From the NCBI GenBank assembly GCA_021780625.1, contig JAJXYI010000569.1:1-43792 (forward strand): a stretch of 43,792 nt of DNA, in the 5' to 3' direction. Shown here piece by piece: positions 22,757 to 30,613 of the stretch. The stretch is from a bacterium (GTDB lineage: Bacteria; Verrucomicrobiota; Verrucomicrobiae; Opitutales; Opitutaceae). Numbering within the stretch: the first letter of the stretch is position 1; the number at the start of each line of letters is the position of its first letter. Under the pieces are notes generated by a model, which was given only the letters and a program-made list of their open reading frames with translations, made no database searches and was not told where the DNA came from. The position numbers and the translations under genes were made by a program.

Positions 22757-23161
22757 ATGACTCTATTCAATTCACTGATTCCGAACCTCAACCGCGCACT
22801 CAACCGCGAAGCTCAATCCACCGAGTCGGCCACCCTTCCCTCGATCAAGCCCGTCTATGAGGCCCGCGAAAGCGAGGACGCCTGGGGCCTGACGGTCCAA
22901 CTGCCCGGTGTGAAGAAGGAGACTCTGGAGGTCACCGTCGACGAGGCGCAGATCCGGATTCTCGGCAAACCCGCGTGGAAGCAGCCCTCCGAGTGGAGCC
23001 TGCTCTATCGCGAGTCGGCCGGAGTTCCCTTCGAGCTGGTCATCGACCACGACAACCTCGTGGACGCCGAAAAGATTCTCGCCGAGATCAAGGACGGCGT
23101 CCTGCGCGTCTCCCTCCCGAAGACGGCCGCGATCAAACCGAGGAAAATTTCGGTGAACTAA
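22757..23161 (+). CDS. Second, divergent Hsp20-family protein
   Basis: The 134-residue product has a shorter N-terminal arm and an alpha-crystallin domain (about 30-130): ESEDAWGLTVQLPGVKKETL, then EIKDGVLRVSLPKTAAIKP, ending RKISVN. It is distinctly diverged from the upstream Hsp20, and the pair probably forms mixed or specialised oligomers, as with IbpA/IbpB (inference). AAAGGA lies upstream of the ATG. It shares a transcript with the preceding gene and ends before a strong terminator at 23225. Confidence 0.9.
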   Translation: MTLFNSLIPNLNRALNREAQSTESATLPSIKPVYEARESEDAWGLTVQLPGVKKETLEVTVDEAQIRILGKPAWKQPSEWSLLYRESAGVPFELVIDHDNLVDAEKILAEIKDGVLRVSLPKTAAIKPRKISVN

Positions 23162-23224
23162 GGGGCCGGCCGTCGGTCGCACTTGTAAACACCGATCGAA
23201 TACATCCTCGACTCCCAACTCACA

Positions 23225-23271
23225 ACCCGGCGCTCACGGCTTTCAATAGCGTGGCGCCGGTTTTCTTTTTG
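23225..23271 (+). terminator. Rho-independent terminator after the Hsp20 pair
   Basis: CCGGCGC (23227-23233) pairs with GCGCCGG (23254-23260), followed by TTTTCTTTTT. It closes the Hsp20 operon before the MscS gene. Confidence 0.75.
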
Positions 23272-23322
23272 CACACGAGGCCGCGACGGACGGGGAGTTG
23301 ACTCCCCCGGGGGCCGGGGACA

Positions 23323-24588
23323 ATGAAGGCCTCGCACTTCCCTATGTCCCTCAGACGCCTCCTTCTGTCGGCACCGATCCTCTGCCTGGCAACCCTTGCC
23401 CACGCGGCGGCCACGGCTGCGGTTACCCCGGCCCACGGAGCAGTTGCGGCCACGCCCGACCTGCCCGAGCGCCTGGTCGATCTTCTTCTGGCCAAATTCG
23501 GCGTGAGCTCCAATGGCAACACGCCAACCCACTGGACCATCTTCGCGTGCGTCCTGATCATCTCCTGGATACTCAGGAAATTCGTGACGACCGCGATCTT
23601 CGCGGTCCTCAAGCGGCTTGCTGCACACACCGAGACGACCTTCGACGACCGCCTTTTCCCGGCGCTCGAAGAGCCCTTCAAGAGTCTCGTCTTTGTCATG
23701 GGTAGCTACGCCGCCCTGAAGGTGCTGCGGATGCCTCCGGCGCTCAGCCACGCGGTGGACGTCACCTATAAAGTCGCCTTCCCGATCGTGATCTTCTGGG
23801 GAGTGCTCAGGACCATCGACGCGGTGGTCGAGCATCTCGGGGCCGTCGCCAACAAGAAGGGACTCGGAATCGCCGCCTTCCTGCCGCTGATCAAGAAGAC
23901 GGTGATCGTGCTGTTCGTGATCGTCGCGACGCTCACCATCATCGAAAGCTTCGGCTACGACGTGAGGACCTTCCTGACGGGACTGGGCATCGGCGGCCTG
24001 GCCTTCGCTCTCGCGGCACAGGATACGCTCGCAAACCTCTTCGGATCGCTCGTGGTCGCCGTCGACCAGCCCTTCCGCGTCGGCGACTTTGTCCAGATCG
24101 GCGCCCATACGGGCACCGTCGAGGATATCGGCATGCGGTCGACGAAGGTGCGGACGGCGGCGCGCACCCTCATCGCCCTGCCAAACCGCACCGTCGCCAA
24201 CGAAGCCGTCATCAACTTCAGCCGCATGCCCCAGAGGCGCATCGACCAGACGCTGGGGCTAAGCTACGACACCACACCCGAGCAGATGGAGCAGTTCCTC
24301 GCCGATCTGCGCAACCTGCTCCAGGCCGACCCCGATCTGCACCGCGAGTCGATTTGGATCTGTTTTTCAGGCTACGGCGACTCGACGCTCGACATTGAGA
24401 TGATCTATTTCACCGCGAGCCCGAGCTGGGAAAAGCACCTTGAGATCAAGGAGCGGATCAACCTGAAGATCATGCGGCTGGTGGCTGCGCGTCGCCTGAG
24501 CTTCGCCTTCCCCACGCGCACCATCCAGCTCGACCCGGGCACGGTCCGGGCCATCCGCGCGCCGAGGGTGCCGACGGCAAACGGGTGA
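23323..24588 (+). CDS. MscS-family mechanosensitive channel
   Basis: It should open under membrane tension to release solutes. The 421-residue product begins with an export signal (MSLRRLLLSAPILCLATLAH, before about residue 30), then a periplasmic stretch and about five membrane helices. The pore helix and MscS core follow at about 215-300: GLGIGGLAFALAAQDTLANL, FGSLVVAVDQPFRVGDFVQI, then GTVEDIGMRSTKVRT. The C-terminal domain follows. It has two helices more than minimal MscS. ATG 23323 is used; ATG 23344 (MSLRRLL) would give a cleaner signal peptide. Confidence 0.92.
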   Translation: MKASHFPMSLRRLLLSAPILCLATLAHAAATAAVTPAHGAVAATPDLPERLVDLLLAKFGVSSNGNTPTHWTIFACVLIISWILRKFVTTAIFAVLKRLAAHTETTFDDRLFPALEEPFKSLVFVMGSYAALKVLRMPPALSHAVDVTYKVAFPIVIFWGVLRTIDAVVEHLGAVANKKGLGIAAFLPLIKKTVIVLFVIVATLTIIESFGYDVRTFLTGLGIGGLAFALAAQDTLANLFGSLVVAVDQPFRVGDFVQIGAHTGTVEDIGMRSTKVRTAARTLIALPNRTVANEAVINFSRMPQRRIDQTLGLSYDTTPEQMEQFLADLRNLLQADPDLHRESIWICFSGYGDSTLDIEMIYFTASPSWEKHLEIKERINLKIMRLVAARRLSFAFPTRTIQLDPGTVRAIRAPRVPTANG

Positions 24589-24598
24589 CTCATCGGGC

Positions 24599-25597
24599 TC
24601 AGGCCTGCTGCACGCCGACCGCCTTCGGCCGCGGGGCGAGCTGGAGCAGGATGTTTGCAGCCGTGATGAGTCCTCCGCCCACAAGCAGGGGCCAGGCAAG
24701 CGTTTCGTTGGCATAGTCGATCCCGGCCATCCGCGAGAACCAGGCGGGCAGCACCAGAGCCATGGCCGAGCCAAAGATCGGCTCCACGCAATAGATCAGC
24801 CCCGCCTCGGTGGCCGTGATCTTCGGCTGCCAGGTATTCATCAATAGAAACGCCCCGAGGGTGCAGAACACCGTCAACAGTGCGTTGAACGTCAGCAACG
24901 GGGCCGATCGCCACGGCAGCGCGAGGGCCGCAGCCGAGGGCGCCGTCGCAGCCGACAGTGCCAAGAAGATGAGCGCCTCCGTGGCAAACAACACCAGTGT
25001 GATCCGCTCGGGACGGTTTTCCCGGAACTGCGGCGCCTCCAGCGTCAGGATCTGCCCCATGAAAAACAGCGAGCTGGCCAGCGTCTCGAGCTCCCCGCGT
25101 CCCAGACGAAGCGCATGCCAGTCGAAACGCCCAAGAATGGCCGACCCCGCCATCACCAGCAGGCAGCACACCCACACCCGCGCCCCAGGATTGCGCCGAC
25201 TGCGCACGGCGAGGTAAACGGGGATCAGGATCGCGTAAAACTGGGTCAGGAATGCGGAGGTCGACGCGGCCGTGAACTGCAGACCGTCGTTCTGCAGCAA
25301 CATTCCGCATCCCGCGAACAGTCCCATGATCACCCCCTGCCTCAGTTCAGCGGCCGTCGTGGAGGCGAGATCGCGCGCCTGGAAAATCAAGAGCACACCG
25401 GCCGCCATCAGCATGCGTGGCATCACGCTCATCGCCGTGATGAACCAAGTCCCGCATCCCGGTGCCAGGCGCTCGAATGCGAGCGTCATCGCCTTGATCG
25501 TGGGGAAGCTCAGCCCCCAGAACAAATTGGCCAGCAGCAGCATCGCGATCGCGCGCGTATGCCGGGGCGTTCCGGGAGCGGAATGGGTCGAGGTCAT
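24599..25597 (-). CDS. EamA/DMT-family transporter
   Basis: A 332-residue inner-membrane protein with about ten helices and two EamA repeats: N-terminal AIAMLLLANLFWGLSFPTIK and C-terminal AFLLMNTWQPKITATEAGLI then YCVEPIFGSAMALVLPAWF. The family exports amino acids, metabolites or nucleotide sugars; the substrate is unknown here. ATG 25597 is chosen because the upstream extension is low-complexity. It converges with the MscS gene (11-base gap). Confidence 0.9.
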   Translation of the reverse strand: MTSTHSAPGTPRHTRAIAMLLLANLFWGLSFPTIKAMTLAFERLAPGCGTWFITAMSVMPRMLMAAGVLLIFQARDLASTTAAELRQGVIMGLFAGCGMLLQNDGLQFTAASTSAFLTQFYAILIPVYLAVRSRRNPGARVWVCCLLVMAGSAILGRFDWHALRLGRGELETLASSLFFMGQILTLEAPQFRENRPERITLVLFATEALIFLALSAATAPSAAALALPWRSAPLLTFNALLTVFCTLGAFLLMNTWQPKITATEAGLIYCVEPIFGSAMALVLPAWFSRMAGIDYANETLAWPLLVGGGLITAANILLQLAPRPKAVGVQQA

Positions 25598-25664
25598 GGA
25601 ATCGGAGCCCTGCACCCTGCCTGCCCCCCCGGGCGCCCGCAAGACCCGCCCGGCCTCACCCGAC

Positions 25665-25697
25665 AAAAAAACCGCCGGCGCGGGTGCGACGGCGGTT
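25665..25697 (-). terminator. Rho-independent terminator of the SWIB gene
   Basis: On the minus strand CCGCCG (25695-25690) pairs with CGGCGG (25677-25672) and is followed by seven T residues (25671-25665). It begins 22 bases after the SWIB stop codon. Confidence 0.85.
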
Positions 25698-25718
25698 CGG
25701 AGTGGAAAAGCTGAAAAA

Positions 25719-25988
25719 TCAGGAAACGTGACCCGAGACGAGCTTGGTCATCTCGAACATGCTGACCTTCGCCTTGCCATTGAACACCGCCTTGAGCGCG
25801 GCGTCGGCATTGATCATCTTCTTGTCCTTCTTGTCCTGAAGACCGTTTTTCTTGATGTAGTCCCAGAGCTTCTTGGTGAGATCGGTCCGGGGGAGGGGCT
25901 TGGCTCCGACGACCGCGGCAAGGGCGGCATCAGGCTGCACGGGCTTCATGAATTGGGCGTTGGGTTTGCGTGCGGATTTTTTGGCCAT
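25719..25988 (-). CDS. SWIB/MDM2-domain protein
   Basis: The SWIB domain is best known from eukaryotic SWI/SNF subunits but occurs as a stand-alone small protein in Chlamydiae, Verrucomicrobiota and some other bacteria. The 89-residue product has a lysine-rich N-terminus and one SWIB domain (about 30-88: LPRTDLTKKLWDYIKKNGLQ, then MINADAALKAVFNGKAKVSM and FEMTKLVSGHV). Basic charge and size suggest a nucleoid-associated role; chlamydial SWIB proteins are linked to chromatin condensation. It is monocistronic, with its own terminator. Confidence 0.93.
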   Translation of the reverse strand: MAKKSARKPNAQFMKPVQPDAALAAVVGAKPLPRTDLTKKLWDYIKKNGLQDKKDKKMINADAALKAVFNGKAKVSMFEMTKLVSGHVS

Positions 25989-26136
25989 TGTGATAGTTGG
26001 GTTGATTGAAGATTCGCTTAAACTTTAAGCGATGTGCGTTCTAGAGCGAAAATCGCCCTCTTGCCGAGTGAAAAATCGCGTAGTTCTAGGGGACGAATCG
26101 GCCTTTACGAAAGCTTGACAGGCCGCATGGAGGGGA

Positions 26137-27975
26137 TCACGGCCCCGCATCGGCCCTGGCGAACTGCCTGTGGAGCCTGGCGTAGTGCCCGTTTTGCGAC
26201 AGCAGTTCGGGGTGTGTACCCGATTCTATGATACGCCCGGCCTCGAGAACCAGCACCAGGTCGGCGCTCCGGACCGTCGACAGGCGGTGCGCCACCACGA
26301 AGCTCGTGCGGCCCTTGAGCAGCTCCGCGAGCGCGCCCTGGAGGCGGGCCTCGGTGAGCCCGTCGATCGAGCTGGTCGCCTCGTCGAGGATAAGCAGCCT
26401 GGGGTCCGCGATCATGGCCCTGGCGAAGCACACCAGCTGGCGCTGGCCCTGGGAAAGACCCGCGCCGCGTTCGCCCACCAACGTCTGCAGTCCGCGCGGA
26501 AGCGCCTCCACCAGGTCGCGGCACCCCAGCCGTTCGACCGCCTCGAGCACCTCCCCGTCCGTGGCCCCGGGCCGCGCGAGACGGATGTTGTCGGAGACGG
26601 TCCCCGCAAACAGGAAGTTCTGCTGCGGCACCATGCCCATCTGGCGGTGCAGCGAGCGCGATGACACGGAGCGCAGGTCCATGCCGTCGACGAGCACCAC
26701 GCCCTCGGTGGGAATGTAGAATTTGGATACAAGGTTGACGATCGTGCTCTTGCCGCTGCCCGTGTGCCCGACCAGCGCGATTGTCTGTCCCGGTGATGCC
26801 CGAAAACTCACGCCGGAGAGCACGGGACGCCCCGGATCGTACGCGAAGCCCACTTCCCGGAACTCGACCTCGACCCCGGTCCGGGCTGGCCTGGGGTCCG
26901 GAAGATCGGGAATGCCGGGCGCCTCCTCCCAGTCGGGTTCGGTGTCGAGCAGGCGGAACACGCGCTCGGCCCCCGCCATCGCCACGAGCGCCTGGTTGTA
27001 CTGGTTGCCGATGACGTTGATCGGCGAGAAGAACAGGTTCGCGAGGAAGAAGAACTGGATCAGGCTCGCCAGGGTCATCTCGTCGTGCGAGACGCGCCAG
27101 CCGCCGAAAACCAGCAGCACCGCAACGAAAAACTGGCTATTGAGCTCGAGCAGCGGAAGGAGGAAGGCCGATGTGCGCGCGAGCGCCACGTTGTAGCGCG
27201 AATGGTCGGCAAGCAGCGAGCGGAACAGGCCCGCGTTCGTGTCCTCCCGGACGAAGCCCTGGGTCACGCGGATGCCGTTGACGGATTCGGCGATGGTCGC
27301 GGTGATGCGCGAAAAACTTGCCTGCGCGGCACGGGATTCGCGGCTGAGTCGCCCGTGGAACCGCCGGTTCATGATCCAAAGCAGCGGCGCCATGCCCAGC
27401 ACCACGAAAAACAGCGGAAGGTCGCAGAACGCCATGATCGCGGAGGCAAACAGCATCTGCCCCCCCTGGACCGCACTCACGAAAAATACGTCCTGGATGC
27501 CCACGCGGAGGGCCTCCACGTCGCTCGTCACACGTCCGAGAATACGGCCCAGCTTCACGCGGTTGAAGAAACCCATCGGCATGGCCTGGACGTGGTCGAA
27601 GATCGCCTGGCGGAGGTTCTGGACCACGGTCTCGCCGATTTCGAGGGCGTACCGCTGCCTGAAATGGAACAACCCGTCGGTGGTCAGGGCGAGCGCCGCG
27701 TAGCCGAGCACACCGGCGGCGATCCCCGCGGCGTGATGCAGCGAGATCGGCCCGACGATCACGAGGCTCACCACCCAGGTGAGCGCCGGGAGCTGGATCG
27801 ACCGGATCAGGGTGAGCACGACCAGCGCCCTCACCCTGCTCTTCACCTCGACGGCGTAGGAGAACATCCGGCGGATCAGGTTCCAGTCGAGCGGGCGCAT
27901 CGCCATGTCGTCGTCCTCGTCGACGGCCGGGCGATGGGTGATCATGAAATCGCGCAGGGAGCGTCCGTCTTTCAT
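26137..27975 (-). CDS. ABC exporter half-transporter, canonical ATP site
   Basis: The 612-residue product has an N-terminal type IV exporter membrane domain (about 30-330) and a C-terminal ATPase. Walker A GHTGSGKST lies near 400-408, signature LSQGQRQLVCFARA near 505 and Walker B LLILDEATSSID near 527, with catalytic Glu present. The start ATG overlaps the stop of the upstream half-transporter as ATGA, so the two are coupled and probably form one heterodimer. Its signature motif (LSQGQ) is less standard than its partner's LSGGQ. The likely role is export of a drug, lipid or peptide; substrate unknown. Confidence 0.93.
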   Translation of the reverse strand: MKDGRSLRDFMITHRPAVDEDDDMAMRPLDWNLIRRMFSYAVEVKSRVRALVVLTLIRSIQLPALTWVVSLVIVGPISLHHAAGIAAGVLGYAALALTTDGLFHFRQRYALEIGETVVQNLRQAIFDHVQAMPMGFFNRVKLGRILGRVTSDVEALRVGIQDVFFVSAVQGGQMLFASAIMAFCDLPLFFVVLGMAPLLWIMNRRFHGRLSRESRAAQASFSRITATIAESVNGIRVTQGFVREDTNAGLFRSLLADHSRYNVALARTSAFLLPLLELNSQFFVAVLLVFGGWRVSHDEMTLASLIQFFFLANLFFSPINVIGNQYNQALVAMAGAERVFRLLDTEPDWEEAPGIPDLPDPRPARTGVEVEFREVGFAYDPGRPVLSGVSFRASPGQTIALVGHTGSGKSTIVNLVSKFYIPTEGVVLVDGMDLRSVSSRSLHRQMGMVPQQNFLFAGTVSDNIRLARPGATDGEVLEAVERLGCRDLVEALPRGLQTLVGERGAGLSQGQRQLVCFARAMIADPRLLILDEATSSIDGLTEARLQGALAELLKGRTSFVVAHRLSTVRSADLVLVLEAGRIIESGTHPELLSQNGHYARLHRQFARADAGP

Positions 27976-29861
27976 GCCGCACCTCCCTTGCCGGGTCGCC
28001 CCGGCAGTTCCTCCCCGAGCGTCGCGCCGTCGACGAGCTGGAGGCTGGCCACGTGGCGATAGGGACCGGGCACGCGCATCAGTTCCTCGTGGGTGCCACG
28101 CTGGACGATTCGGCCATCGTCGATGACGATCACGAAGTCGGCGCGACGCAGCGTGCTCAGACGGTGGGCGACGATGAAGGTGGTGCGGCCGGCGATCGCA
28201 CGGTCGAGCGCCTCGAAAATCTCGTGCTCGGTGTGGCTGTCGATGGCCGCCGTCGGGTCGTCGAGCAGCAGGATAGGCGGCTCAAGCAGCACCGCCCGCG
28301 CGATCGCGAGCCGCTGCCGCTGCCCGCCGGACAGGTTGTTTCCGCTCTCCCCGAGGATGGTGTCGTATCCCTGTGGCAGATCCTGGACGAAGTCGTGGGC
28401 GGCGGCGATGCGGGCCGCCTTCTCGATCTGCGCGGGGGTCGCCTCGGGATGCCCGAAGGCGATGTTGGCGGCCACCGAGTTGGAGAACAGGAAGCTCTCC
28501 TGAAAGACGATCCCGATGGCGCGGCGCAGCTCCTCGAGGTCGATGTTGCGCACGTCGTGACCGTCGATGAGCACCCGGCCGCGCGTCGGGTCGTAGAATC
28601 GCGGGATCAGGCTCATGAGCACGCTCTTGCCCGCACCGGTCGGCCCGAGAATCGCCACGCACTGGCCGGGAGCCACCTCGAGATCCACGTCGTGCAGCAC
28701 CGGATCGATGCCGTCGTAGGCGAAGCTCACCCGCTCGAAGCGCACGGCGCCGCGCAGGCGCAGCGAATGCAGCGCGTCCGGGGCGCTCTTCACCTCCACG
28801 GGCGCCGACAGGATCTCGTAGACGCGGCGGGCGCCGATGAGCGACTGCTGCACGGAGTTGACGATGTTGGCGACGTTGTTGACCTGCCCGGAGAACTGCT
28901 CGAGCAGCCCGGCGAACACGATCAGACCGCCGCCCAGGGCCAGCCGGTTCTGGATGACGAGCCAGCCGCCATAACCGAGCAGCGCCATCATGTTGATCCG
29001 CGTCATGAAACCGACCGCCGGCGAGTAGAGGCTGACCTGCCAGAAAATGTTCTTCTGTTGGGCGAGAATGGCCTGGTTCGCTCGCACGAAGCGGTCGCGA
29101 TTCTCGTCCTCCCGTCCAAACGCCTTCACCACGCCAATGCCCTGCACCGTCTCCGCGAGATGCTGGACCAGGTTTTCCACCAGACGTCGGTTCTCGGCAT
29201 AGCGCGGCTGGATGTGCCTTGAAAACCAGGCCGAGAGCAGCGCGAGCAGGGGCGTCGTCGCCAGACACGCGAGCGTGAGCGGCAGGCTCAGCCTGGACAT
29301 GTAGGCAATGTAGACCGTCAGGGAGATCAGCATGATCACGCTCGGGATCAGCACCTGGTCGACAAACATGCGCACCGCCTGCACGTCGCCGGTGACGCGC
29401 GTGATGATCGACCCCGTCGTGTTCGCGTCGAAGAACCGGAAACTCAACCGCTGCAGCTTCTCATAGACCTCGGCCCGCAGATGCACGACCAGGTTCTGCT
29501 GGACGAGCAGGTTGACCGTGATCGAGTGGATGTAGTTGAGGATCGACCGGAGGATGGCGAAGGCGAGGATGCAGCCGCCCAGCACGAGCAGCACCTTCTC
29601 CGTGGTCGCGCTGGCGAGGAACGAGGCGGGCAGCATTCCCGGCGTCAGCGGCACGCCCTGCACCTTGTGCCGGAGGTAGTCGATGGCGATGCCGGTGAAG
29701 CTCAGGCCGAAGAGGCCGAGCACGAGGAGAACCAGCTGCAGCCCCAACACCGTCAGGCAGCGCACGCGGTAACGCCAGGCCAGGCCGAACAGCCACCGGA
29801 TGAGGGTGCCGTTCGATGGACCGTCCTTGGACGACATCGCCATGGAGCGTTGGGGCGTCAT
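27972..29861 (-). CDS. ABC exporter half-transporter, degenerate ATP site
   Basis: The 629-residue product has a six-helix membrane domain (about 15-320) and an ATPase with GPTGAGKSVL (Walker A near 405), NLSGGQRQRLAIARA (near 507) and Walker B ILLLDDPTAAID (near 533). The residue after the Walker B aspartate is Asp, not Glu, as in the degenerate site of heterodimeric exporters such as BmrCD and TM287/288. With the partner gene overlapping by four bases, this is a textbook asymmetric pair. The start is uncertain: ATG 29861, 29843 and 29837 are all in frame and none has a strong ribosome binding site. Confidence 0.92.
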   Translation of the reverse strand: MTPQRSMAMSSKDGPSNGTLIRWLFGLAWRYRVRCLTVLGLQLVLLVLGLFGLSFTGIAIDYLRHKVQGVPLTPGMLPASFLASATTEKVLLVLGGCILAFAILRSILNYIHSITVNLLVQQNLVVHLRAEVYEKLQRLSFRFFDANTTGSIITRVTGDVQAVRMFVDQVLIPSVIMLISLTVYIAYMSRLSLPLTLACLATTPLLALLSAWFSRHIQPRYAENRRLVENLVQHLAETVQGIGVVKAFGREDENRDRFVRANQAILAQQKNIFWQVSLYSPAVGFMTRINMMALLGYGGWLVIQNRLALGGGLIVFAGLLEQFSGQVNNVANIVNSVQQSLIGARRVYEILSAPVEVKSAPDALHSLRLRGAVRFERVSFAYDGIDPVLHDVDLEVAPGQCVAILGPTGAGKSVLMSLIPRFYDPTRGRVLIDGHDVRNIDLEELRRAIGIVFQESFLFSNSVAANIAFGHPEATPAQIEKAARIAAAHDFVQDLPQGYDTILGESGNNLSGGQRQRLAIARAVLLEPPILLLDDPTAAIDSHTEHEIFEALDRAIAGRTTFIVAHRLSTLRRADFVIVIDDGRIVQRGTHEELMRVPGPYRHVASLQLVDGATLGEELPGRPGKGGAA

Positions 29862-29947
29862 GAGATCGGCGCAGAATCCCATTCCCGAGAAAAAGCGCAA
29901 CGCGGTTTCGGCGGCGGCATGCCTTTCCGAATACCGAGGAGGACGCG

Positions 29948-30520
29948 TCAGCGAGCCTGAGGGGGCGGCACGCCCTGGACACCCGGCTGGCGGGCCGCCC
30001 GCTGCTCCGCGGCCTGTTGCTGGCGCAGCAGACGACGACGACGGACCTCCGCCGCGAAAGCCTCCATGCGCCGCGCCTCATCAGCCGCCGTGGGATTGAG
30101 GATCACCGGGAACACGGGTCCGCGCGGGCCCATTTGCGGCATCGTCACCAGAGGCGCGTTTCCAATCTTGGGCCTGATCATCGCAAGGCGAATCATGCCC
30201 CCGCCCTGTTCAACGGAGATCATGTCGCCATTCGCCGTCACCTCATGAGCCTTCACGATAAACGGAGCGCCCGGCTGATTGAGCCGCACCCAGGCGGACT
30301 TCTTCGTGGTGAGGTCGGCGATGTTGAAATAGTCGACGCCGTCCATCTCGAAGATTCCTCGGAACTCCAGAGTCGCGTTGGCCCCCGGTCCGACCGACTG
30401 CGCTGAGGAGGGCGGCAGGAACGGGGAGTCCGTGTTCAGACCGGCCACGGCCTGCCCGGGCCATGCGAGCGCGGCCGCAATAACCGCGAGTACAAATGAT
30501 CGGTGGCCTACGGATGCCAT
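29948..30520 (-). CDS. Secreted protein of unknown function
   Basis: The 190-residue product has a signal peptide (MASVGHRSFVLAVIAAALAW, cleavage after QAVA about residue 26), a central beta-rich region with LEFRGIFEMDGVDYFNIADL, and a Q/A/R-rich C-terminal helix ending in a proline-rich tail. The tail suggests an extended or interaction segment. No family is recognised. It ends 87 bases upstream of the first ABC exporter gene on the same strand, which might put it in that transcript; whether it works with the exporter is unknown. Confidence 0.65.
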   Translation of the reverse strand: MASVGHRSFVLAVIAAALAWPGQAVAGLNTDSPFLPPSSAQSVGPGANATLEFRGIFEMDGVDYFNIADLTTKKSAWVRLNQPGAPFIVKAHEVTANGDMISVEQGGGMIRLAMIRPKIGNAPLVTMPQMGPRGPVFPVILNPTAADEARRMEAFAAEVRRRRLLRQQQAAEQRAARQPGVQGVPPPQAR

Positions 30521-30613
30521 GGGATGAAGTGAGTTAACTGACGCCTCGGCATGGGGTCAAGTGACGCGCTCATCCGGCTGCCTGTTTCCACCCCTCCCCG
30601 ACCGCTCCCTCGC

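Noticed and set aside
28053..29222. 389-codon plus-strand open frame
   Set aside because: Antisense to an ABC exporter gene with intact Walker motifs.
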